Shown in pieces: positions 1 through 9,827 of a DNA stretch of 64,000 nucleotides (positions are counted from its first letter, which is position 1; the number at the start of each line of letters is the position of its first letter). Below the pieces are notes generated by a model, which made no database searches, was not told where the DNA came from, and was given only the letters and a program-made list of their open reading frames with translations. A program made the position numbers and the translations under genes. This DNA is from Trichobilharzia regenti (Eukaryota; Platyhelminthes; Trematoda; Strigeidida; Schistosomatidae), in contig OX235262.1 of assembly GCA_944472135.2 (NCBI GenBank), positions 171,057,509-171,121,508 on the forward strand. The letters are read 5' to 3'.

Positions 1-175
1 ACTCGTCATGAAGTGTATTTCCAAATGATGGCTGTAGATTTTCGTCAACAGCTAGGTACTTTTGATAGCTCCATCCTGAAGGTCAGATGGCCGACCGACC
101 GGCCGGCCAGAAAGAATTATCAACAAAGAAATCTTAGGACAAACTTATCAAGAATATGTTGCTCAACAAGGATGT
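1..175 (+). mobile_element. RTE LINE fragment (ORF C-terminal region)
   Basis: The plus strand reads a decayed stretch including ILKVRWPTDRPARKNYQQ, matching the segment ILKIRWPDRISNKQLWEQ of the better RTE copy at 43353-44177, which lies in the C-terminal region after the reverse transcriptase. It is cut by the window edge on the left and has no recognisable 3' tail. It is short and mutated, so the family call rests on this one block. Confidence 0.45.
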
Positions 176-224
176 CTAAAAAGGTTCCTGTCCAAATGAT
201 TTTCAAAATATATGAAACTCTCCT

Positions 225-545
225 CTATATACCGGGAATAAAATGTGAATTATCTGAGATGGTTGTGCAAAAGACCAATATCTAGCTTACACACAAGATA
301 ATCTCCTAACATGAAACCTAGTGAAGAAGCCACCTGTCTATAGAGTTCACTGTCTAGTTTAAGATTCATATTCATGGCAAATTTTAGTAACACTTCTTTG
401 AGGACTTCTGCTGGGATCCCAATATTTATTAACTTATCACTTGTTTATTTGTTCACAGATGTAATTAACCGTTTCAGTTAGCGGTAAATTTCTAAACAGA
501 GGTGTTAAGTCCTTGTCCTCTGTCATAGTTTAAAACTTTAACGCC
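225..545 (-). mobile_element. Penelope-like element reverse transcriptase fragment
   Basis: The minus strand encodes a PLE RT core piece. Going down from 545 it reads TPLFRNLPLTETVNYICEQ (the region after the motif A aspartate, usually SLFTNVPL), then about 40 residues, then LDSELYRQVASSLGFMLGDYL, a decayed form of motif B (usually LYRQ.DGVAMGSPLGPLLADIF). Motif C and the GIY-YIG endonuclease are absent. PLEs are retroelements with an RT related to telomerase. This piece is dead: motif B has lost the GSPLGP core. Confidence 0.65.
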
Positions 546-954
546 TACAATCCTCATCATCAAACCTCATGTAAAAGCTCAGCATACATTGAGATTAGAG
601 ATTATATAGTCTTACAAGAGACTATAAAGTCAATAATAATTTCGTAACTGTTTGATGTCCATCAGTCAGGGAAAAACCGTTAAATCTTCATGTTACGTCA
701 TACTATAATAAGTGGAATCTCACGAGTAAATGCTTCTTGTCTCACTGCCTGTACATTTCAATCAAAAGCTTGAATGAAAATACCATCTTGTAGGTGGTGC
801 AGACTTCTAAAGTCGGATTTGTTATAAACATTGAAAATGTATGCATGAGTCAAAGTAGTAATTCATAAATAGAGTGTCTATCTTAGTGGATTATAAAATT
901 TGGCTACTACGAGAAAGAACTCATCACATTTTGGCTCATTTTATTAGTAATTCA
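546..954. other. Unassigned AT-rich sequence
   Basis: No convincing coding remnant, tRNA-like promoter or repeat shared with the rest of the window was seen. It could be the upstream part of the PLE on the minus strand at 225-545, but I could not align it. Confidence 0.3.
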
Positions 955-1215
955 TCATTTTATTCACTTCGTGGCTTCAGGACATAACTCTTCCGCCATT
1001 GTATCCAAACATTTATCTTTGTTTAAACTTGAACGTTCTAGGTGGTTTCTGAGAACTGCTGGTTAATTTCGGAGTCTGCTATCTATAATTGATATTATGC
1101 AATATTTTCAAGTGTGTTAAATTTGTCCCGTACACAAACTTGATAATTTCTTTAAGCTGTACGCAGATGGTGACGATAAGAAGCCAACGAAAAACATGAG
1201 TTTAGTAGCTGATTC
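955..1215 (+). repeat. Unclassified interspersed repeat RU-2, copy 1
   Basis: About 250 bases are similar to 36190-36417 plus 37098-37160. Shared blocks include CCATTG.ATCCAA, AAACTTGAAC.TTCTAG, a TTTCTGAGAA block, then GCTGTACGCAG followed by AGAAGCCAACGA. The second copy is interrupted by an RTE insertion exactly at GCTGTACGCAG, so this copy shows the empty site. No coding capacity is evident. Confidence 0.55.
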
Positions 1216-1261
1216 AGCACAAATTAATGTTCCTGTCTTATTTAAAATCTACATCTCATTT

Positions 1262-1612
1262 CGCGGGAAGCCGTGCCCAGTAGGGTGCAGCAGGGTGGCA
1301 GTCACTCATCGAAAAAGACACTGCGAAGTGGTCACGCCAAGTCATGAATTGGCAGAAGTTAGAGTTCAAGGGCTGGCCATTGGATCAGGTCCCAGTGGCT
1401 TAATGGTCTACAAGCTAGCTCGCCTTGTAACCAGAAGGTCCTGGGTCTGAACTCCACGGGTGATCACGTTCTGCTGAAGAGTCCTGAGAACTAGGACGAA
1501 ACAGCTGTCCAGTACTCCCTGGCTGGTTTTCCAATGCTAAGCTAAGTGATGTCAGCTAATGATGAGGTCCTCCAACCAATCAAAGAAAAAAAATCCCTAC
1601 AAAACCAATACT
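1262..1612 (+). mobile_element. FB-SINE copy 1 (tRNA-derived SINE with hammerhead)
   Basis: A tRNA-derived short retroelement. An A-box-like TGGCTTAATGGT is followed by a degraded B box (GGGTCTGAACTCC), then a hammerhead motif, then the family tail ending TCCCTACAAAACCAA. Pol III promoter boxes inside the transcript are the usual mark of a SINE. The leading arm and body match other copies (for example 19980-20328: GGAAGCCGTGACCAGTAGGG). This copy lacks the inverted tail seen at the left end of most other copies. Confidence 0.75.
1468..1515 (+). ncRNA. Type I hammerhead ribozyme motif in FB-SINE copy 1
   Basis: Stem I 5' strand GTTCTG (1468-1473) faces CAGTAC (1510-1515) with one mismatch. 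The core CTGAAGA (1474-1480) fits CUGANGA. Stem II is GTCC (1481-1484) with GGAC (1494-1497). GAA (1498-1500) is followed by the 8-nt palindrome ACAGCTGT (1501-1508) as stem III, and C1509 is the predicted cleavage nucleotide (GUC). All universally conserved core positions are present. Schistosome Sm-alpha is known to carry an active hammerhead; this family has a different stem III. Activity here is inference. Confidence 0.7.
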
Positions 1613-2885
1613 TGAAAAATAGATGATGCATTGAACTCAAGTCAAATTTTTAATTTACGCAGTTCGAGGGATGAAATTTTGCCAAAGTTTCCTTTTGGAA
1701 AACTGAAATTATCCATATTATAATCTATGATCTGCTTGATATCAAAAGTGGCAATCAAGGAAGTAAACATGAATGCATTACACAGAATACTACTGATCCG
1801 TAGAGATGAGTAGTCGGATACCAATGGCGCTAGCTAGCCGTCTAAGTTTAATGCAGAAGGAATCATGGTTAGTTTAGACCAAGTGTTTAACATGAGAACA
1901 GTATTTCAACAGTTGCTGTTTTATAGAACACGATTTAAGCAAATACGTATTTATGGTAAATTCTCATCAGGCTTTACATTTACATAGTGAAATATTAGTG
2001 GTCATAAGCATTTGAATTAATGTGGTTAATAAAATACCGGGTAAGGGTTCAGAGATGTGAACTAATGGATAATAACCAAGGCGTTCGTATTCACAGTCAA
2101 AAGCATAAAATCATTCAAGGTTTTATATAACCTAAATAGTGGTGAGTGTATAGGCAGAATGTGTAGACTATTAGGGGTAGAGGGGAAATGGTTATTGTCA
2201 CATATGGATTAGATTATATAATAATGGTAAGTTGTTAAATCCAGGGTAAAATGTACAACTACAGCACAGTGCCATACTGATAATGCAGTTAGCAGTAAAA
2301 ATATAATAAAAATAATAAGATAATATTTGCATTTTTCCGGTATCGCCAAGAGAGATAACGATTTTATGTTGAGGGCAAAGGCTAAGGGAAGAAGAGGGAT
2401 TGAACAAAGTTTTTCTGAGCACAGATATTGGGTTAAAAAAATCTTTATAGCTACAGCCTCAACTATGCTGAGCAGCCAAAGATGTACCAGCCTAAGGAGT
2501 TGATGTGGCACCTTGTATTGACTGGTTAAAGCTGAATTTTTTCTGTCCTTTGCCTTGTATTTCCACTAGGTGTACCAGTATGGTATTTTACGACATTTTT
2601 ACCTAACTACGTTGAAATATGCTTCAGAAGGCGACAGTTGGCTTGTCAAGTCGTCCTACCTACCTATGTAACTGTCTCCATATGAACACTTAAATTTTTA
2701 GATGTACATTGACGTAACCAGATTCGGTAGCTTATTCTTCACCTGCTCTGGAATTATACGAGTGGCGGACTTTAAACAAAAGTTTACGGCAAAGAATGAT
2801 TTAAGTACTATTTTCCGGAGTTTCGATGCCGAAATCCAGTGGGTGTGTCTCCTTTAAACGGTAAAGTCATATATGTACATTTCTT
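1613..2885. other. Unassigned sequence
   Basis: No recognised element. A 100-codon hydrophobic open frame on the minus strand (2209-2511) has no recognisable domain and composition typical of AT-rich chance frames. Confidence 0.3.
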
Positions 2886-2889
2886 TTTC

Positions 2890-3730
2890 GCAGTTTGCAG
2901 GTGTTTCTCTCTCTATATTCTCCTCATCAAGACTTTAGCAAATTTTTCATGGTATTCCTTCTCATATAATAGGTTTTCTAATTTCCTTAGGTTGTGCATA
3001 TTTTTCTAGCACGATACTTCAAGAAACTGATAAGATTTCTTTTGTATGCAAGAGGAAGAAATGACTTAAAATGGGTTAGTTGGCCAACCTATGACTTCTT
3101 CTGAAAAATGCCCCGTTCAACGCTACTATCTTGCCTTCGTGTCAGCAGGACATCAATAAATGATAAGGTGTTGTCTTTCTTTGTGTCATGTGTAAACTCA
3201 TTTTGTTGGTGAACCATACTGAATGTTTGAAGAAGAACTACGGTATTGATTTTATTATTATACAAGATACAAGGATCATCCATATATCTACAGTAGAACG
3301 AGAGTTCGTTGACAATGCTTTTAGTGGACTTTTCTGTAATTTTGCCATAAACATATCGGCTAAGACAGGACCTAGAGGGAAGCCTATTGCTACGCACTCC
3401 AATTGGTGATAAAATTTGTTGTCAAACTGAAACTGCACATTCATCATTAAAAGGAGTTGCAGTTCTCATGATGTCTATGTCATTTTCTATAAGAAATTCA
3501 CAGATAAAGTCAACAGCCTCTAATAAACAGACGTTAGTGAACAATAAAAGTGACATCCATAGAGATCATTGTTTCATCGTTTATCTTCTTATCTCTTACT
3601 TTTTCCGAAAATTCTTATGTGTACTTCAAGCTATACTAAGCTATAGTAGTTTAAGTATGTCTGTCAGCCCAGCTATCTTGCTACTTCATGATATGGTGAG
3701 TTAAACGTATCTAATATTGGTCTCAACGGC
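2890..3730 (-). mobile_element. Penelope-like element RT, frameshifted
   Basis: Reading the minus strand downward from 3730 gives the PLE RT in order: fingers LRPILDTFNSPYHEVAR; a motif A neighbourhood LLLFTNVCLLEAVDFICEFL; motif B FYHQLECVAIGFPLGPVLAD (about 3430-3360); motif C RYMDDPCIL; SFIDVLLTRR; then SFLPLAYKRNLI of the thumb. Frames change several times and stops follow the thumb, so it is a pseudogene. The catalytic motif C keeps DD, while motif B has ECVAIGFP for the usual DGVAMGSP. The GIY-YIG domain is missing. Family relation to the other PLE copies is not settled. Confidence 0.85.
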
Positions 3731-3799
3731 ATTTTGCTATTTTCACACTCTTATCAATTTATAAATAATTTATAATTAAAACGCTAATTTATGCTTTTT

Positions 3800-4290
3800 T
3801 GTAGTTGGTTTGTAAGGATTACATTTCTTTTTACCAGTTGATCACGGATTGCGATCAGTCAGAGAACCATTGAAAACCAGCACTGGAGTACTGTTTCATC
3901 CTAGTGCTTGGGAATCATCGGCAGTACGCACAGAAAATTAATCTGATGCTCCCTAACGAGTGACTTACTACAGGACGCAGTTTCCTAAAGTTCTAGTGAG
4001 GAGTCGTCACCAGTGAGGTTCATCAAGTCAAGTGTGTTAGGATGGATGTCCCACGGATGACATTGGTGCCAGTCAAGCTAAATCAGGAATTGCTAGAATT
4101 AAGAATTCATAGACTGACCATTGAATCGGGTCCTAGTGGCTGAATGGTATACGCGTTGGCCTGACTTGTGTAACTGGAAGTTTCTGGGTTCGAACCCCGG
4201 TAGGTGGGTGTGTACTGCCGATGATTCCCAAACTCCCTACGGGTTTTCAATGGTTCTCTAACTGCTATCAATCCGTGATCATATCGTAAA
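3800..4290 (+). mobile_element. FB-SINE copy 2 with inverted left arm
   Basis: The left part (3803-3932) is the reverse complement of the family tail and hammerhead half. It is joined at GAAAATTAATCTGATGCTC to a full forward body (tRNA-like region TGGCTGAATGGT, B box GGGTTCGAACCCC at about 4188) and forward tail ending near 4290. Both hammerhead halves are deleted: the left lacks stem III, the right lost everything after TGATTCCC. The arms therefore form a terminal inverted repeat of about 130 bases. Confidence 0.75.
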
Positions 4291-4299
4291 AAACTACTT

Positions 4300-5290
4300 T
4301 ATGCATTGCAAAGTTAATCAAACCTGTTATATTGACAGACATTCTTAGAAGTGAAATTTCCGCGAAAGTATTACTATATTTTATTATTACTTTTTTATCA
4401 TTTTTAATACAACCTTTCCTTAATCATATAAAAAGGAAGATAAAAAAAACAGCAATACCAACAACAGAAGAGTTCCCTTTTTCTAACACTTGTTGTATTG
4501 TTTGTCATCATCAACGGAAACAGGAATCAGGCTCGAACAATTTATGCTCAACTGATTACCTCCCTATTTTAGTATTCAATCCATACTCTACCAATATTTT
4601 TCTTTTTTGTATTATTCACCCACATAAAAGGCATACAAAGAGTCATTCACCATGAATAAACTTCATTTCGTTTTCAATGTTTTAACATACATAAATACAT
4701 ATGTATATGTATGCATTCAAGGCATAACATGCTAGGGAAATTTTCGCTTAATTTCTATTATATCGTCCTTTATATTCTCTTTTCACTTTTGAGGATAAAG
4801 TATGACTGTTTAGACAATAGAATTTGTCTATTTGTAGGCAGTGAGATCTTTCCATTTTTTTTCCTGGGGAAAATGTTGAACATTTTTTTCGGCCACATTA
4901 CTTGATGTACATGCTCAGTCATGTGTGTATTTGAATAAAATTAAATAATAATAATAATAATAATAATAGGCGAGAATTTCTGTGTAACGCACTCGTTGCT
5001 CATTCTTATTTCATCCATTCATTCATTCAGCCAGCCAGCCAGCCAGTCAGTCAGTCAGTTAGTCAATCATTTACAAATTCATTCATACATCACATTATTT
5101 CATCTTTATTTTTGTATAAAGACTAGCAAAGTATTTGCCGAAAAAGCAATGAGATGAAATAACTATGGTAGTAATAATAATAATAATAGTAATACTAACA
5201 ATGCCACCCATTCAGAGAAAATGGCGCTAATTGACCGTGATTTCAGTTTTTAGCATTTCCGAAATAAAACTAAGTACTTTGTAGAATTTT
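4300..5290. other. Unassigned AT-rich sequence with microsatellites
   Basis: No recognised element. An open frame at 4332-4655 has no domain. Simple arrays at 4943-5060 are listed separately, with a further short ATA array near 5170-5187. Confidence 0.3.
4943..5060. repeat. Simple repeats (AAT)n, (CATT)n, (CAGC)n, (CAGT)n
   Basis: An AAT array lies at 4943-4968. From about 5014 a chain of tetranucleotide arrays runs CATT, then CAGC/CCAG (about 5027-5046), then CAGT (to about 5059). The same CCAG and CAGT units recur inside RTE copies elsewhere in the window. Confidence 0.9.
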
Positions 5291-5297
5291 ATTTCAA

Positions 5298-5565
5298 GTG
5301 TGACCACCGATTGATATTAGTTGGAGAACCATTGGAAACCACCAAAGATTATTGGATAGCTGTTTCATCCTATTGCTCGTTACTAAGAACCCATTGGGAT
5401 TCGAATTCAGAACCTTCCGGTTACAAGTCAAGCCAATAGAATCTGATTTTTATTGGTGAGTCTATGAGTTTTAGCTTCCACCGATTCGTGATTTTAGCAC
5501 GAACATCAGCGAGTACCTGTCGTCAATCCCAACTTGACGGTGAATCTAATTAGTCACCGATTGTC
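5298..5565 (-). mobile_element. FB-SINE copy 3, degraded
   Basis: The minus-oriented copy starts with the tail complement (CCGATTGATATTAGTTGGAG), the hammerhead complement with stem III AGCTGT still visible near 5361-5366, the B-box complement (GGATTCGAATTC) and the body up to about 5560. Core bases of the ribozyme are mutated. Confidence 0.65.
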
Positions 5566-5602
5566 ATTAGAATTTCAATCAACTGTCTCTTGTAGCCAGT
5601 CA

Positions 5603-6626
5603 CTAGATGGTAGCATAAAAAGAAATTTGCATAGAAAAAGTACTTGGACAGGACAATATATACACATTTTCACAGCTTCGTTCCTATCAAGTACAAAAGA
5701 AATTTTGTGAAGACACTCAGCCACAGAGTTAAAGAGATATGCTCAGAAGAAGTAACTGAAGATGAATTCGGCATTGTATATGATACTTTGATCGAAAATA
5801 GCTATCCTGAAAAATTTATCAAGAAACACATCGCAAAGAAAACGGAAAAGGAGTGCTCACTACCTGTAAAAAAGAAGCCTCTTTATATACGACTACAATT
5901 CATGGGTGATACACCAAGCGAGATAGTTGAGAAGAAATTAAGAAGATCAGTTCAAAGAACTTTTACTGCTGGAGAATTATTCTCTTCACGACCGATGGTG
6001 ATTCCTCGACTGAAAGATGAAGCACCTAGACTAGCCACTTCAAAATGTATCTACTAATTCAACTCAACTTGCAGTGGAGCGAGTTATATCTGCCATTCTT
6101 CTAGGGACTTGATTTTCCCTGCTCAAGGACATCTCCCAAAATGGCTAAGTAAAGGTGTAGTTAAAACCATTAACAATTCGATATTGGACCGTTTGGTCCA
6201 AACCGGCCACAGAGCTAGCGCGAAGGAGTCCTTCCCTATAATCTACCGCGTACCATATAAATTACCAAAATCATCGAAGCACTGCATGCTCAAAACAGCA
6301 GAGGCTATCGCGATTCGCCTCAAACGACCAGTGCTGTGTGTTCAAAAGAAGCAAGTCCAGCCCCTACTATTGCCCTGGCCTTCGGTAGAAACTAAAATCT
6401 CATGAATTCGTAATATTATCTTTCCTAATTTTTCTAACGTTCAGCTTATTCTATGTTGATGCTATTGAGTTGTAATCTATCAATATTATTAATTCAATGT
6501 TATCCACGAATTAACGTTGTTCATAACATTAATTAATTCATTCATTATAATGTATGTATAACTGTAGAGCCTGATGATGAATTTATCGAAAAGAGTACTC
6601 TTTGTTCAGTATCCATGCTTTTGAAA
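5603..6626 (+). mobile_element. PLE-1 copy A: RT thumb, GIY-YIG domain and 3' hammerhead
   Basis: This is the 3' part of a Penelope-like retrotransposon. A frame from 5644 to 6405 is interrupted by a single in-frame TAA (6055-6057) where copy C reads Q (IHQFN). It carries the thumb (HSFVPIKYKRNFVKTLSHR, then DEFGIVYDTLIENSYPEKF and KKPLYIRLQF.GD), the segment RPMVIPRLKDEAPRLATS, and after the stop a GIY-YIG-type block (FNSTCSGASYICHSSRDL) and a conserved C-terminal tail ending at 6405. The active-site glycine of YIG is replaced by C. Upstream, a 1-base shift near 5663 breaks continuity with RT (RNLHRKSTWTGQYIH). A 3' UTR of about 160 bases leads to a hammerhead-like end near 6607. RT catalytic motifs are not present in this copy. 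Confidence 0.85.
6567..6607 (+). ncRNA. Hammerhead-like motif at 3' end of PLE-1 copy A
   Basis: GAGC (6567-6570) can pair with GTTC (6604-6607) as stem I with one G-U pair. CTGATGA (6571-6577) is a perfect core. GAA (6588-6590) precedes the 12-nt palindrome AAGAGTACTCTT (6591-6602), with T6603 at the cleavage position. Stem II between them is weak and irregular. PLEs are known to carry hammerheads in their terminal repeats, which supports the call. Weak stem II is the main doubt. Confidence 0.55.
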
Positions 6627-7059
6627 ATTTTAATGGGCATTTTTAATCAGTTAAAACTCTGTTAGTCATCTCATGTCGGGTCTTACTTAGATATGGTAGT
6701 GGTAATGAGCTCAAGATGATTCTTTTATAGTTCAACGTTCTCAATATCAATAGCCAGTTATTGTTAAATCTAAACAACTTTGTAGTATAAAAAATTGTAT
6801 CCAAAAACTGATAGTAGAGTAATCGGCTTCGCGTATTTTGTGATATTTAGTGATGCTCACTGATAATAGTTAGAATAAGTAGCTAATAGTGCTTAAAGTT
6901 TTACAAAAGCCCTGAGATGCTAAACGGATGCCCAGGCTTTGTAAGAGGTTGTGTTAACATTTTTATAATGATATAACATATAAGCTGTTTAACATAATAT
7001 TTATCTGATTATTAGGATCGGGAAAATGTATCCTACAGAAAAATTCAACAAATGAATTT
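6627..7059. other. Unassigned AT-rich sequence
   Basis: Nothing recognised. Confidence 0.3.
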
Positions 7060-7200
7060 CTGACTCAAGGTATACTGGAAAAGATTTGTAGCTCAAGTGG
7101 ATGATTTTGATGTGGTTGTGTTCTCCGAGATGGATGTTTTATTTGAGAAGCTTTCATTTTCCTAAAACATCCAACAACATCCTCTGCGTCTAATCTGAGC
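7060..7200 (-). mobile_element. PLE-2 3' terminal fragment with hammerhead remnant
   Basis: The minus strand carries the same 3' terminus as the PLE-2 copies at 13400-13500 and 38166-38290: a CAGAGGA core, an inverted stem, GAAAGCTT, then AAATAAAACATCC and GAGAACACAACCACATC. C-to-A at the third position of the core (CAGAGGA instead of CTGAGGA) would damage a ribozyme (7148-7190). Confidence 0.55.
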
Positions 7201-7264
7201 CAAAAGTTGACTCTGAAGAACCATTTAGATTGATAGGACGCTACAGAAGGTCATCTCAAAGAGA

Positions 7265-8130
7265 AATCATGCCTACCTTTAGGGATTTAGTTAGTGATTT
7301 CCATGACGGTAGAGTATTTAATCGCTGTGTCGATAAGAGACTAATTGGAGCCTCGAAGACGTGTGCGTTGGGGGGGGGGAAGGACTATGACAATTAGGCA
7401 ATACAACCTTGTGGGAGATAAGCATTTTTATGGATCGGATCGATTCGTGGGGATAGATGCAGTATTTCACTTATTGCTATGTTCTGTTTTCTCCAAATCT
7501 AAGCTGTCTTTTTCATATAACCTGAGGCTCATATGTTGTTGGAATTAACAAAGACCCGTAAGGGCAACAGCAGTAGGGGCGGAAAAAAGCCTGTTATCAG
7601 AATTATACTGACACAGTATCATGAAAGTTAGAGAGGATTACCACCTGCCTCAGAGGAGTAGGGTTAATTGTTCGTATTGATGAAACTGTCCTTACAAAGA
7701 AGAAGCATAATACGGGAGCGAGAAGAGCTAGTCAAGTGTGGGTGCTTGAAATAAACAACACTTAACAACGCATACAATTTGCGGAAACAATGCCCGATAG
7801 AAGTGCCGGAGTGTTAATTTCAATTATTCAACGCCTAAAAATACCAGGAACGGATAAACATGCTGTTAAATAGAGGCGATATAACTAATTGTTATCTTTG
7901 AGTTATATTTGACATCTTGTCAACCATTCCTGCGATCCTGTGGGTCCACTCACGGACTAATACACTAATTCTATCGAAAGATTTTGGGGAAGGTTGAAGA
8001 AATGAATCAGGAACATTAATGGATCTCAGCGTCCCATTGGTTATAGTAAGTTTTCTCTGAGGACTATCTTTGGCGAAACTAGGAGACATTTCTACATGTT
8101 ATCATGTTTGCAACGTCATTAATACTTATT
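7265..8130 (+). mobile_element. Merlin DNA transposon, transposase remnant
   Basis: One plus-strand frame (from about 7663 to 8121), with five stops and few indels, reads like the IS1016/Merlin DDE transposase: IVRIDETVLTKKKHNTGARR (first catalytic D), MPDRSAGVLISIIQRLKIPG, then HAVKxRRYN where the second Asp region has decayed, HLVNHS.CDPVGPLTD, and NSIERFWGRLKK (catalytic E). Upstream, FSKSKLSFSYNLRLICCWN (7485-7545) fits the N-terminal region before the catalytic core. Merlin elements are known from schistosomes. Terminal inverted repeats and the target duplication were not located. The second Asp appears as V and a Trp as a stop, so it is inactive. Confidence 0.85.
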
Positions 8131-8589
8131 TTTTTGCGATTATACGACTTTTACCATTTGGATTTTTATTGAATGTCCAAGATGACTGTGGTTTTCATTC
8201 TTTACTCTTGTATTTCCCTTGTAAAAAGGATTCAGCCATTAAGGTTTTGACAGTGGGATTCAGAGTAGTGATTAGTGTTCACATATATTATTCCTAAAAT
8301 GAACTGAGTTTATTTTCTTATTCATTTTGTGCATTGCAATCTAAAATGTCTGCACACTAAAACTGTTGTCTTCTCGATGTAATTCTCTGTTTCCCAGATA
8401 TTTCAGACGTGGAAAAGGAGTAGGGTTACTATGTGCTGGACTTTAAAAAACTAAGAGTCAAATAAATGACAACCCTTGCTCAGATCTCCTGCAAACTTCT
8501 TGCTTGAGTACACACTAAATAACGCTTGCTGCATGAAGACACATTAGGAAACTCCACAATTTCTGCGCTGTAGATAAATATTCTGCTTT
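8131..8589. other. Unassigned sequence
   Basis: Nothing recognised; part may belong to the non-coding 3' end of the Merlin element. Confidence 0.25.
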
Positions 8590-8785
8590 TAGTGTTTATT
8601 AGAATTCATCAAATTACCGATGATGTTCCTAATATTGCATTATGAGGAACACCGTCCATGGGGAACGAAAATACAAGAATACGTTGAACCGATAAGGAGA
8701 CACTAGAAGATCTGAACTCTGCGGACACTTTGTGTTTAATGGTGCATATATTCGAAGACTTACAAGCAAAAACTAATAGAATGGC
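8590..8785 (+). mobile_element. RTE LINE fragment (RT region)
   Basis: The plus strand reads LEDLNSADTLCLMVHIFEDLQAKTNRM, matching the RTE segment LDFADDLCLLSHKLEDLQ.KTNKL around RT motif C. The similar block at 58740-58860 (LNDLNFKDDLYLI, EDLEAKI) supports the assignment. The catalytic ADD is SAD here. Confidence 0.6.
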
Positions 8786-9115
8786 ATCAGAATCGTTAGA
8801 TAAACATAGAAGTCGTCAAACTCAATAGTTCATCTTTCGACTTGAGAACATGGGGCAACCGAGAAATGCCATTCCCAGTGTAGATGCAAAGAATGTTCTT
8901 TATAAGTTGTTCGATATTCTCTTCTGTAGGATATCGACCAGAAAATGTCACCTTTGAATGCTAAGTTGATATATTTTTCCGTGGTGTGCTTAAATTTTGA
9001 TTGACCAAAAACTTCCATCACTATACTGCACGTTATTTCTCCTGTTCCCTTCGCTTTAAATCGATTAAAATGTGATCTCTAATGGTATTTCTTACTCTCG
9101 TAGGTATTTAAAGTG
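8786..9115 (-). mobile_element. Probable PLE thumb fragment
   Basis: The minus strand reads EKYINLAFKGD (a PLE thumb signature, YI.LPFKGD), then in another frame GNGISRLPHVLKSKDELLSL, as in the PLE segment before the GIY-YIG domain. The upstream 115 bases recur in opposite orientation at 16756-16880. Frames are broken. The call rests on two short blocks. Confidence 0.5.
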
Positions 9116-9550
9116 TGTAAAACCTGGTGATTTGCAAGTTCCTGTTTAATTTGAGAAAGATCATAATCGTGGGTGGCTATGTATCCTAATACATGAAATA
9201 GCTGTTTCTGAGTTATGTCCTTTGATCACAAAATGTACTCTTGGACATTTTACAATTGTCTTTCAATCAAATGTTGTACATTTCTTGATGGAGGTAAAGG
9301 AGAAATATCATGAGGGATTGGTTTGTACTTCGGGCCAAATAGAATTGTGTCACATGATCTACTGTAAATTAACATCTTATTTGAATGTCTCATAAGAAGA
9401 GGAAGTATCCTGCAGTAAACTACAGTAAAAATTCTGTACATTGTACACACACCTTTGAGAATAAAACTATCACTCTTTATTTTACTTGACATCTTAGGCA
9501 CAGAGATACGATTTTCTTTAGGTCTTATGTGTTTCATCTTCATTTAGTAT
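9116..9550 (-). pseudogene. Unrecognised minus-strand open region
   Basis: A 97-codon frame (9250-9543) continues, with stops, towards the PLE-like block at 8786-9115. No domain was recognised. It may be upstream RT sequence of the same element, but no RT motif is visible. Confidence 0.3.
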
Positions 9551-9629
9551 TTTCAAACAATGGAGAAGATTTTTAGCTCAGGAGAATGATTTGGAATTAG
9601 TTATATTCTCTGAGATGATTGATTTAACT

Positions 9630-9675
9630 GTGAAACCTTCGTCATCCTTCTAGACAACATCTTCAGTGCAGGTTT
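9630..9675 (-). ncRNA. Hammerhead-like motif at 3' end of PLE-2 (split copy)
   Basis: The minus strand shows CTGAAGA (rc of 9660-9666), a GTTGTC/GATGAC stem with a TAGAAG loop, then GAAGG in place of GAAA. The core is good but A15.1 is G and stem I is not convincing. Confidence 0.45.
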
Positions 9676-9827
9676 TAGTATGAAATGGACTTATTTGAAT
9701 TCTCCGTGAATGATGTGATTGTATCTCCTACAGTCTACTGTTGTAACTGTTTGTTAATTTACGTGTCTATTGATCATATTTTTATTGACTTGTAATTCAA
9801 ACTTTCTTGCCATGTGATTTATTTCTC

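Noticed and set aside
2209..2511. 100-codon hydrophobic minus-strand frame as a membrane protein gene
   Set aside because: No domain, no start context or splice pattern, and composition expected from AT-rich sequence.
7370..7379. Programmed frameshift or G-quadruplex at the G tract
   Set aside because: A single G run with no matching runs nearby; it lies in decayed transposase sequence and similar G runs occur elsewhere (16060, 61646).
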